Source: CBDFHC01 sp965247585 (GTDB lineage Bacteria > Chloroflexota > Dehalococcoidia > Lucifugimonadales > GCA-2712585). From it: a stretch of 64,000 bases of DNA. The stretch lies in the NCBI GenBank assembly GCA_965247585.1, contig CBDFHC010000004.1:372001-436000 (forward strand). The letters run 5' to 3'. Under the pieces are notes generated by a model that was not told the origin of the DNA, made no database searches, and saw only the letters and a program-made list of their open reading frames with translations. A program made the translations under genes and the position numbers. The stretch's first letter is position 1. Each line of letters begins with the position of its first letter. This document shows, in pieces, positions 17,596 through 25,426 of this stretch.

Positions 17596-19437
17596 CTACT
17601 TCACCATGTCATAGCTACGTAGGAGTTTGCCGGGGGTAGCGTCTGTGCAGACGCTGTCCTCGAAGGTGATGGTGCCGTTGACGATGGTGAAGAGGAGGCC
17701 CTTGGCCTTCTGGATGATGCGCCGCTCGCCGCCAGGGAAGTCGTCGAGGTAAACGGGGCTATCGTACTGGAGGCCGAGCTTCTCCTGGTCGTAGACGATG
17801 ATGTCTGCGGCCATGCCTTCGCGGATGACGCCGCGATCGGTAAAGCCGGCGATCCAGGCGGGAAGGCCGCTGATCTTGTAGTGGGCCTTCTCCAGGGTGA
17901 GGGCGCCGCTGTCCCGCGTCCACTTGGTCAAGAGGTTGACGGGCCAGGTGCCCACGGTGAGGTAACGAACGTGGGCGCCACCGTCAGAGACCGCCGGATG
18001 GGTGTAGGGATGGTTGAGGATCTCGGCGACGGCCTCGGGTTTGGTGCCGGTGGTGGGATCAGTGGAGAACTCGGTGCGAAGGTCCTCGTCCAAGGCCAGG
18101 TCCAGCATGGCGTCCATGGGATGCTTGCCGGTAGCTTCGGAAAGCTCGGCGATGGTCATCCCCTCGTACTTGAGGTTGGAGTCTTTCCGGACCTCAACGA
18201 TACGCATCTTGGACCAGTTGGAGGCAATATCGGCGGTGCCACCGGTGCCGGTCCAAGCGCCGACGTCCTGCTTCATCTTGTCTCGAACGCCGGGGGTGTT
18301 GAGCTTGACTATGCGCTCCTCCGGGGTGCCGACGAAGGGGTCTATCCAGTTGGGCATGGCGTCGAAGCCATTGTACTCGGCCAACTCGAAGACCGGGGCC
18401 ACGGCCACGCCGTTGGTCTGGGCAAACATCATTGCGCCCTCAGACCAGGCGCGTTCCAGGAAGGCGAGCTGCTCTTTGTAGCGCTCCGGGTCCATTTCGC
18501 TGTAGGAGATGGCGCCCCACTGGAAAGGCCGACCGGAGGCTTTGGTCATTTCAATGAGGAAGTTGTCGCGGCCCTCGCCGCGGACGTCACCTTCCACGGG
18601 GTCGAACTGGAGACCCGTAGCGGGTGCGGACATTCCGGCTTCCGGCTCAATGCCGCTGCCGCCCATCAGGTCCGGCTCACCGGGAGGAAGGGGCCGCTCA
18701 GCCTGACCACGGGTCCAGCCGATGGACCCGATGCCGAAGTCGGCCATTGCCTCGGCCATGGCGAGGTACTCCTTGTTGGAGGCGACCTGGCTGGGGATAA
18801 AGCGGCCGTCGTCTGGCCGGTTAAGGAGGGTCTTCATGGAAGACCAGCCGAAGGCGCCGGCTTTCATGGAGTCGTGGATGATAGTCTGCATCTGGCTGAT
18901 CTCATCGTCGGTGGCGTTGACCCTCTCCCTGGAGTCCTCCACTCCCATGACGAAGAGGCGCAGGGGGTTGAAGGGCACCAAAGCGCCGACGTTGAGTCCC
19001 AGGGGAAGCCGGTCCAAGGCGTCCATCCACTGCGGGAAGGTCTCCCAGTCCCACTTAAGGCCCAGCTCCATGGTGCGGAGCGGGATGGCCTCAATCCTGG
19101 TGAGCAAGCGCATGGTGGCTTCTCGATCATCGGGCTTGCAGGGGGCGAAACCGAAGCCGCACTGCCCGATGGCGATGGAGGTGACACCGTGCCAACCTGA
19201 CATGGTGGCGTAGGGGTCCCAACTGAGCTGAAGGTCATAATGGTTGTGGAGGTCAATAGCGCCGGGAGCGACGATGCATCCGGTGGCGTCCAACTCCCTG
19301 TCCGCAGTGGCGCGGATGTGGCCACTGATCATGGCGATCTTGGAGTCTTTGATGGCGACGTCCGCCCGGTATGCGGGCATTCCGCCGGTGCCGTCAACCA
19401 CGGTGCCGTTACGAATAATTAGATCATATTCTGCCAT
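17596..19437 (-). CDS. N-acyl-D-amino-acid deacylase-like amidohydrolase
   Basis: 613 residues from ATG 19437; an ATG at 19443 is only one base from the AGGAGG ribosome site, whereas 19437 has a seven-base spacing. The D-aminoacylase/dihydroorotase pattern is clear: DLIIRNGTVVDGTGG, VAPGAIDLHNHYDLQLSWD (metal site, with HNH in place of the usual HTH), ATMSGWHGVTSIAIGQCGFG, KHPMDAMLDLALDED, AVSDGGAHVRYLT and GMAADIIVYDQEKLG. It hydrolyses an amide or cyclic amide bond using bound metal in the cytoplasm; the substrate is not readable. Length is somewhat above the usual 480-560. A strong terminator follows, so it is a single-gene unit. Confidence 0.88.
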   Translation of the reverse strand: MAEYDLIIRNGTVVDGTGGMPAYRADVAIKDSKIAMISGHIRATADRELDATGCIVAPGAIDLHNHYDLQLSWDPYATMSGWHGVTSIAIGQCGFGFAPCKPDDREATMRLLTRIEAIPLRTMELGLKWDWETFPQWMDALDRLPLGLNVGALVPFNPLRLFVMGVEDSRERVNATDDEISQMQTIIHDSMKAGAFGWSSMKTLLNRPDDGRFIPSQVASNKEYLAMAEAMADFGIGSIGWTRGQAERPLPPGEPDLMGGSGIEPEAGMSAPATGLQFDPVEGDVRGEGRDNFLIEMTKASGRPFQWGAISYSEMDPERYKEQLAFLERAWSEGAMMFAQTNGVAVAPVFELAEYNGFDAMPNWIDPFVGTPEERIVKLNTPGVRDKMKQDVGAWTGTGGTADIASNWSKMRIVEVRKDSNLKYEGMTIAELSEATGKHPMDAMLDLALDEDLRTEFSTDPTTGTKPEAVAEILNHPYTHPAVSDGGAHVRYLTVGTWPVNLLTKWTRDSGALTLEKAHYKISGLPAWIAGFTDRGVIREGMAADIIVYDQEKLGLQYDSPVYLDDFPGGERRIIQKAKGLLFTIVNGTITFEDSVCTDATPGKLLRSYDMVK

Positions 19438-20377
19438 GCCCATTCCTCCTCATTGGTTTTTCTCTGGCTAGTTGTTGCGAAGTTGGTGTCTTGTATCCCC
19501 CTTTACGATGAGACTTGGAATGATTTTTAGTATCGGCGTAATGTGGGCCGGAAGTCTCGAATCTCAGCCTGTTGCCAGTGTATTGCGGCGGGACTCGTAG
19601 GTCAATGGGGCAAAGGTGGAGGTTGGGGGTTTGTCTATTGACGGTGGTCAGGCGGGGTGGATAGGATGGAGTTTTCCGGGGGTCTTTTGCACTGAACGGA
19701 TGGAAAGCGGTATGGGCTCGTCCTTTTAGGGCCTCAGGATGAGGGGGTTGAGGGCGCAGGGAGGCTGAATTGGCAGCGGGCCGCCTACCTTGGGGGAATT
19801 AGCCGTGGCGATGGGCATGGTCACCACGAAGGACTGGAAATCACAAGTTAGTGGTTCCCGCTCTCCTTCGAGAGCCTCAGGATGAGCGGGAGCGGGAGGT
19901 TTGGGGGTCTATTCCGAGGCAGTCAGCCAGGGCGATGGTTGGCTATTTCTAATGGGCTCCAAATTGAAGGTTGGTGGTGCCCACCATCCCGCCCAGGAAG
20001 GTTTTTAAAGGTTTTTCTGAGGGACACCCTCAGGCTCCCGGCAGAAGGGCTCTGCCCCTCTGCACTTCCCGTCTTGAGGCTACTTAACGCACAGTTGGTA
20101 CTATTATCGAGGCAATGACAGTCGCAATTTGCAGGGATGAGGACAGGAGGGAACTGGGTGACAATCTTGAGGCAATCAGCCAGGGCGATGGTTGGCTACT
20201 TCTAATGGGCTACGAATTGAAGGTTGGTGGTGCCCACCGTCCCTCCCAGGAAGGTTTTTAAAGGTTTTTCTGAGGACACCCTCAGGCTCCCGGCAGCACC
20301 ACCCAGGTTCCCTGCACTCTCCTAAGGGAAACCAAGGTACCCCACAAGCCCCTACTGAGTTAGAGCGAGGTTTAGAG
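19438..20377 (+). repeat. Intergenic gap with two composite repeats
   Basis: 19438-19680 shows nothing recognisable. 19700-19745 has a CTCGTCCTTTTAGGGCCTCAGGATGAG module. A degenerate copy at 19800-19890 runs directly into a full one at about 19921-20080 (GCGATGGTTGGCTATTTC, TTGAAGGTTGGTGGTGCCC, TCTGAGGGACACCCTCAGG, AGAAGGGCTCTGCCCCTCT), and a second full copy follows at 20176-20325 with the CCCAGGTTCCCTGCACTC tail. The second copy ends some 50 bases before the amidase start. Confidence 0.8.
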
Positions 20378-21784
20378 ATGGACAGGAGTGAACTGGCGTT
20401 TCTTTCGGCGGCGGAACTGGGCGGCCTGATTGAGCGGCGGGAGGTATCGCCGGTGGAGGTGACGGAGGCGTATCTTCGGCGGATTGACGACCTGGACTTC
20501 AAGCTGAACGCGTTCATCACGGTGTTTCGGGCCGGAGCGATGCGGGAGGCGCGGGAGGCGGAGGAGGCGATTGGGAGGGGGGAGTACCGGGGGCCGCTGC
20601 ACGGGGTGCCGGTGGCGATAAAGGACCAGTTCTGGACGAAGGGGGTGCGGACGACGGGAGGGTCCCGGATTCTGGAGGACTTCGTGCCGGAGGAGGACGC
20701 CACGGTGGTGACCCGGCTGCGGGAGGCGGGAGCGGTGATAGTGGGGAAGACGAATCTGACGGAGTTCGCCATCACGGGGTTTTCGCACAGGTACAGCACT
20801 CCGAGGAACCCGTGGGACCTGGACAGGTACACGGGCGGGTCCAGCGGGGGTTCAGGGGCAGCGACGGCGGCGTTCCTGTGCGCGACGTCGCTGGGGGAGG
20901 ACACGGGGGGATCGATACGGTTCCCGGCGTCGTGGTGCGGGCTGGCGGGAATACGTCCGACCTGGGGCCGGGTAAGCCGGTACGGGGTGATGCGAGGGCT
21001 ATGGTCGATGGACACGGTGGGACCGCTGTCGCGGTCGGTAGAGGACGCGGCGATAACGCTGGGGGCGATAGCGGGAAGCGACCCGAAGGACGGTTACACG
21101 TCTAAGAAGCCGGTGGCGGACTACCGGGCGGGACTGTCAGGCGGCGTACAGGGGATGCGGATAGGGCTGATCACGGACGGGCTGGACGACGCAGGGGTGG
21201 ACGCCGAGGTGAGGGACGCGGTGCTGAAGGCGGCGGAGGTGATGAGGGAGCTGGGAGCGGAGGTGGAGGAGGTTTCACTGCCGCTGGTGAAGGACGCGGC
21301 GGCGGTCTCTTCGGTGCTGATGGCGGTGGAGACGGCGGCGAACCACTCGCAGTGGATAAGGGAACGGGCGCAGGACTACGGGCACGACAACCGGATAGCA
21401 CTACAAGCGGGGAGTCTGGTACCGGCGCAGGCGTACTACAAGGCGCAGCGGCTACGTTCGATGGTAAGGGAGGAGACGCTGGAGGCGTTGGAAAGGTATT
21501 CGGTGCTGCTGACGCCGACGACGGGGACGCCGGCGCAGGTGATCAAGGAGGACCAGCCGATTGGGAGCAAGGAGGAGGCGGGCGCCCAGGGGTACTTACT
21601 TCGACGGATATGGAATCTGACCAGCGCGCCGGCGCTATCGGTGCCGTGCGGATTCAGCGCCAAGGGGTTGCCGATGGGGCTGCAGATTGGCGGGAGGCCG
21701 TTTGACGAGGCGACGGTGCTGCGGGTGGGGCATGCGTACGAGCAGGCGACGAGGTGGAACCAGCGGAGGCCGCCGCACGCATGA
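20378..21784 (+). CDS. Amidase (amidase-signature family, GatA-like)
   Basis: 468 residues from ATG 20378; a longer frame to 20192 translates repeat DNA and is rejected. The Ser-cisSer-Lys triad is visible: Lys in VPVAIKDQFW (about residue 80), cis-Ser in the Gly/Ser loop TGGSSGGSGAATAA (about 152-165), nucleophile Ser in GEDTGGSIRFPASWCGLAGIRPT (first part, about 175-182). VGKTNLTEFA and MDTVGPLSRSVEDAA are family motifs. It hydrolyses a carboxamide; without gatB or gatC nearby it is probably a catabolic amidase rather than the tRNA amidotransferase subunit. Cytoplasmic, no signal peptide. Confidence 0.9.
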   Translation: MDRSELAFLSAAELGGLIERREVSPVEVTEAYLRRIDDLDFKLNAFITVFRAGAMREAREAEEAIGRGEYRGPLHGVPVAIKDQFWTKGVRTTGGSRILEDFVPEEDATVVTRLREAGAVIVGKTNLTEFAITGFSHRYSTPRNPWDLDRYTGGSSGGSGAATAAFLCATSLGEDTGGSIRFPASWCGLAGIRPTWGRVSRYGVMRGLWSMDTVGPLSRSVEDAAITLGAIAGSDPKDGYTSKKPVADYRAGLSGGVQGMRIGLITDGLDDAGVDAEVRDAVLKAAEVMRELGAEVEEVSLPLVKDAAAVSSVLMAVETAANHSQWIRERAQDYGHDNRIALQAGSLVPAQAYYKAQRLRSMVREETLEALERYSVLLTPTTGTPAQVIKEDQPIGSKEEAGAQGYLLRRIWNLTSAPALSVPCGFSAKGLPMGLQIGGRPFDEATVLRVGHAYEQATRWNQRRPPHA

Positions 21785-21844
21785 GGATGTGGGGTAATCC
21801 CGACCTCGATGAGGAGTCGGCCTTTGACGGTGAAAGAGGAAGCT

Positions 21845-22640
21845 ATCAGCCATGGCGATGGGTTGCGCCAGCACAGTGGACTGCGAATCACGGGTTGGTG
21901 GTGCCCGCCATCCCGCCCGGGAAGGTTTTTAAAGGTATTTTCTGAGGGACACCCTCAGACTCCCGGCAGAGAGGGAAGACCCCCTCTGCACTCCTCCTTG
22001 TTTCGTGCCTGATAAGGGGCGAAGCTTTGATTTCCGAGGGGGTCAGCCATGGCGATGGGTTGCGCCAGCACAGTGGACTGCGAATCACGGGTTGGTGGTT
22101 CCCTCCATGCTGCCCAGGAAGGTTTTTAAAGGTATTTTCTGAGGGACACCCTCAGACTCCCGGCAGAGAGGGAAGACCCCCTCTGCACTCCTCCTTGATT
22201 TGTGCCTGATAAGGGGCGAAGCTTTGATTTCCGAGGGGGTCAGCCATGGCGATGGGTTGCGCCAACACAGTGGTCTGCGAATCACGGGTTGGTGGTTCCC
22301 TCCATCCCGCCCAGGAAGGTTTATAAAGGTAATTTCTGAGGGACACCCTCAGACTCCCGGCAGAGAGGGAAGACCCCCTCTGCACTCCTCCTTAATAGGT
22401 GTCTTATAAGGGGCGAAGTTTTGATTTTCGAGGGGGTCAGCCATGGCGATGGGTTGCGCCAGCACAGTGGACTGCGAATCACGGGTTGGTGATGCCCACC
22501 ATCCCGCCCAGGAAGGTTTTTAAAGGTATTTTCTGAGGGACACCCTCAGACTCCCGGCAGAGAGGGAAAACCCCCTCTGCACTCCTCCTTGATAGGTGTC
22601 TTACAAGGGGCGAAGTTTTGATTTCCGAGGGAATGACGGC
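21845..22640 (+). repeat. Four-copy tandem array of the composite repeat, 197-bp period
   Basis: CATGGCGATGGGTTGCGCCA recurs at 21851, 22048, 22245 and 22442, exactly 197 bp apart. Each unit has the GCGAATCACGGGTTGGTG block, a CATCCCGCCC box, the AAAGGTATTTTCTGAGGGAC start of the hairpin, CCCTCAGACTCCCGGCAG and the second hairpin AGAGGGAAGACCCCCTCT, then a spacer with AAGGGGCGAAG. Units are over 90% alike by eye. The last unit ends close to the start of the aspartate dehydrogenase-like gene. Confidence 0.92.
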
Positions 22641-22652
22641 GGAAGGGGGTAA

Positions 22653-23493
22653 GTGTTGACAAAGGAAAGCGGAAAGAAAGGGGTTGGGCTGGTGGGGTGC
22701 GGCTCGATAGGGGGCGATATTGCGCGGGCGGTCCAGGCGGGGGAGGTGGGCGGAGCAAGGTTGGTGGCGCTTTTCGACCAGGACGAGGAGCGGGGCCGGG
22801 TGCTGGCGGCGGAGCTGGGTGGGAAGGCGCCGTACTATTCGGACCTGGGCTCGTTTTTGGGGGCGGAGGGGCTGGAGCTGGTTGTGGAATGTGCGTCGGC
22901 GGCGGCGGTGCGAGGGTGCGCGGAGGCGGTGGTGGCGTCTGGGAAGGACCTGGTGGTGATGAGCACCGGAGCGCTGCTGGATGAGGGGTTGCTGGAACGG
23001 CTGGAGGGGGTAGCCCGGGAGAAGGGTCGGCTTCTTTTAATGCCGTCCGGGGCGATTGGAGGGCTGGACGCGATCCGGGCGTCGGCGCACTCGTTGGAGG
23101 AGGTGACACTGACGAGCACTAAGCCGCCGCGGGGGCTATCGGGGTCGCCGGGATTCAAGGAGTGGGAGGGAGTGGAGATCACGGCGCCGACGGTTATTTT
23201 CGAGGGCCCGGCGCTGGAGGCGGTGAAGCTGTTTCCGGCGAACGTGAATGTGGCAGCGTCGCTGAAGCCTGGCGGGACTGGGGCCGCACAGGACGCAGGT
23301 GAAGGTGGTGGCGGACCCCAGCGCGCCGGGGAACGTACACGAGATAACGGCGAAGGGCGGGTTCGGGACGATGCAGCTGAGGTTTGAGAACCAGCCGCAC
23401 CCGGACAACCCGCGGACGAGCTATCTGGCGGTGCTTTCAGCGATTGAGTTGCTGAGGCAGGCATGCGGGCGGGGCACCAGGGTAGGGAGCTAG
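22653..23493 (+). pseudogene. nadX: Aspartate dehydrogenase-like gene (nadX family), disrupted by +1 frameshift
   Basis: GTG 22653 follows GGAAGGGGGTAA. The N-terminal Rossmann half is good: GVGLVGCGSIGGDIARA, VVECASAAAVR, LLLMPSGAIGGLDAIRA, KLFPANVNVAASL. The frame then turns to nonsense, while the +1 frame continues LGPHRTQVKVVADPSAPGN, VHEITAKGGFGTMQLRFEN and PRTSYLAVLSAIELLRQ to 23493, the expected C-terminus. Removing one A of the pair at 23265-23266 gives ASLSLAGLGPHRTQ. The intact enzyme would make iminoaspartate from aspartate for NAD synthesis or aspartate breakdown. As read, only a truncated protein is made. A sequencing error remains possible. Confidence 0.8.
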
Positions 23494-23499
23494 GGGGGG

Positions 23500-24210
23500 T
23501 CAGGCCTTCCCGAGGATTTTGAACATGCCGGTGCCGCAGGTAGGGCAGGTGCCTTTGAGGGCTTTGCGACCGTTCTTCATGGTTACCTCGGATGCGTCCC
23601 GGCCCTGGATCTCTTTCTTAGCCTTGCACTTGACGCAGTAGCCCTCGGCGAGGACGCGGTCCTCAAATATCTCTGGGGAGCGAACGGAAAGGTAGCTGTC
23701 TCTGACGTCTATCTTGCGGACGACCCGGGAGGTGCCCGAGATGAAGATGGAGGCCCCGTCGCTGCCTGACAGGTCGCCATGGACCACGGAGTCGCCGGTG
23801 ATGACCACGGTGCCGCCCTGCACGTCGATGTCACCGGCGACGTTACCGCCCTGGATGATTATCACCTGGCCGGGTTGGACCTGAACGTCGCCGGCGATGG
23901 GGCCGGTTAGAAGTTCGCCCGTAGCAATTAAGGCGAGGTTTACGGCAGTGCCCTCTCTGGACAAGTCGAAGCTGACCAAGTCGCCGACGCTGAGCCTGGT
24001 GGGCTGGTTAAATGGCACGACGTCGCCGGGGGCGATGATACCGCTGCCGCCGTTATCGGTGACGACGATGGTGCCGGTGGTCCCATAGCCGTAGGAGATG
24101 GTCTGGATGACTCCTGTGGCGCCGCCGGCCGCGATGGACTGAACGCCGAGGATGGTCACGGCCGCGATGAGCAGGGCGAGAAAGGCGACGGTGCGGGTGA
24201 TGCGCGGCAT
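23500..24210 (-). CDS. Exported OB-like/polymer-forming repeat protein fused to a DUF5679 zinc ribbon
   Basis: 236 residues from ATG 24210 (GGAGG eight bases upstream). It has an N-terminal signal peptide (MPRITRTVAFLALLIAAVTI, ending near QSIAAGG). Next comes a domain reading GTIVVTDNGGSGIIAPGDVV and LSVGDLVSFDLSREGTAVN, which recalls a cold-shock/OB fold, then bactofilin-like strands (VQPGQVIIIQGGNVAGDIDV, GGTVVITGDSVVHGDLSG). The last 50 residues, from AEGYCVKCKAKKEIQG through VTMKNGRKALKGTCPTCGTG, are a two-CxxC zinc ribbon of DUF5679 type, normally a separate cytoplasmic protein starting at MAEGY. The fusion at VLAEGY looks like a deletion joining two genes. The first part is paralogous to the 25427 gene. 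Confidence 0.75.
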   Translation of the reverse strand: MPRITRTVAFLALLIAAVTILGVQSIAAGGATGVIQTISYGYGTTGTIVVTDNGGSGIIAPGDVVPFNQPTRLSVGDLVSFDLSREGTAVNLALIATGELLTGPIAGDVQVQPGQVIIIQGGNVAGDIDVQGGTVVITGDSVVHGDLSGSDGASIFISGTSRVVRKIDVRDSYLSVRSPEIFEDRVLAEGYCVKCKAKKEIQGRDASEVTMKNGRKALKGTCPTCGTGMFKILGKA

Positions 24211-24491
24211 GTTGGTGGCCTCCGGGTAGAATTGGTTGGGCCGACCCTGGATGGGGCCGAGATACCAGATTATCACATATTTCGATTTAGATGGCTGTTG
24301 GCGCTGGCCATCATTAGTGGAACGAGGGCGAAGACGGGTATGGACATTGAGCGCCATACCGGGACGGCGCTTATGGAGCAATTAAGCCGGGACAGCGAAA
24401 CCAGGCGGTGGGCCGCTGGAGGAGTTACTTCGCCAAGAGGATGAGGGTAGAATCTGGGTGGTCCAGGTAAGTTTTCGATCAGGAGGAGCAG

Positions 24492-24812
24492 ATGAGCCCA
24501 GCTATGGTGATGAATGAGGAGGAGGCGATGGAGCTGCTGGCGTTTCTGGTGACGGCGGCGCGGATACAGGTGGACGAGCCGCCGGACTACGCGCCGATGC
24601 GGCTTCTGACGGCGGCGGAGAGGTTAAAGGGGTTCGTGCTGGAGCGGGTTTCGCCGGAGGGGCGGGCGTTCTTGGAAGGGTTCCTGAACCCGGCGCCGCG
24701 TCCGCTACGGCGAGCCGGTTTCGAACAGTATGTATCGAGCCTGGACGATCTGTGCCGCGAGATGGCGAAGCATTTGGTGGAGCAGTCCGGGATTGAAGGG
24801 AGGGCGGCATGA
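24492..24812 (+). CDS. DUF6092-like small protein
   Basis: 106 residues from ATG 24492 (AGGAGGAGCAG upstream; an internal ATG at 24504 is also possible). All-helical soluble protein: MELLAFLVTAARIQVDEPPD, YAPMRLLTAAERLKGFVLE, FEQYVSSLDDLCREMAKHLV. The RIQVDEPPDYAPMRLLTAAERL stretch (about residues 25-46) resembles DUF6092 proteins of actinobacteria and chloroflexi; I rely on memory for this. Its TGA overlaps the ATG of the nitroreductase (ATGA), so the two are translationally coupled and probably act together. Confidence 0.75.
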   Translation: MSPAMVMNEEEAMELLAFLVTAARIQVDEPPDYAPMRLLTAAERLKGFVLERVSPEGRAFLEGFLNPAPRPLRRAGFEQYVSSLDDLCREMAKHLVEQSGIEGRAA

Positions 24813-25342
24813 GTAACCAGGTGATGGAGGTTATTAAGAGCCGGAGGGTGATGCGGGGGCTCTCGGATGCGCCGATTGAGAGAGCGGTGATGGCGCAGGT
24901 GCTGGAGGCGGGAAGGTGGGCGCCCAGCGCGGGGAACCGTCGACCGCACCGGTTTGTGGCGGTGCAGGACCCGCTGACGCTGCGGCTGATGCGGATGGTC
25001 TCGCCGGGGATGTTTCAACGTCCGACGGCGGTGATCATTGTGTGCCGGGACCTGGAGGAAATTGCCAGGCACCGGATACCTTCGCATGAAAATACGACGT
25101 ATATAGATGTAGGGACGGCGGCGGAGAATATGATCCTGGCGGCGCACTCGCTGGGACTGGGGACGGGGCCGGTGACGTCGTTCAGCAAGGCGGCGATCCG
25201 GGAGGTGCTGAATATGCCGGAGCGGTTGAGCCCGGAGATGATGCTGTGCCTGGGTTGGCCCATTGCAGGGGCGCAGCGGTCGTCGGGGCAGTGGAGGAGG
25301 GTGAGGTGGGAGGACTTGACGTTTTGGGAGCGGTTTGAGTAG
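24809..25342 (+). CDS. Nitroreductase family protein
   Basis: 177 residues from ATG 24809, overlapping the preceding gene by four bases. FMN-binding nitroreductase motifs: EVIKSRRVMRGLSDAPIER (Arg pair for the phosphate), AGRWAPSAGNRRPHRFVAVQ, TTYIDVGTAAENMILAAHSL, GLGTGPVTSF and a late LCLGWPIAG. It should form a flavin-bound homodimer reducing nitro compounds, quinones or similar acceptors with NAD(P)H. It is short for the family but complete. Coupled with a DUF6092-like partner whose role is unknown. Confidence 0.88.
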   Translation: MSNQVMEVIKSRRVMRGLSDAPIERAVMAQVLEAGRWAPSAGNRRPHRFVAVQDPLTLRLMRMVSPGMFQRPTAVIIVCRDLEEIARHRIPSHENTTYIDVGTAAENMILAAHSLGLGTGPVTSFSKAAIREVLNMPERLSPEMMLCLGWPIAGAQRSSGQWRRVRWEDLTFWERFE

Positions 25343-25426
25343 GGGGATCAGAGGTTGAGGAGGCGGGAGGCGTTGCCGCCGGAGTGTATACTGAGCGCCT
25401 AGTTCGTCAGGGGTAAGAGAGACTGT

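Noticed and set aside
17881..19200. 439-residue plus-strand frame inside the D-aminoacylase-like gene
   Set aside because: Shadow of a GC-rich gene; composition is Gly/Val/His-rich with no family motif.
20192..20377. N-terminal extension of the amidase
   Set aside because: Encoded by the dispersed repeat; family homology and spacing place the start at 20378.
23232..24300. Bactofilin genes in the strict sense
   Set aside because: Bactofilins are cytoplasmic; these proteins have signal peptides, so only a bactofilin-like repeat style is claimed.
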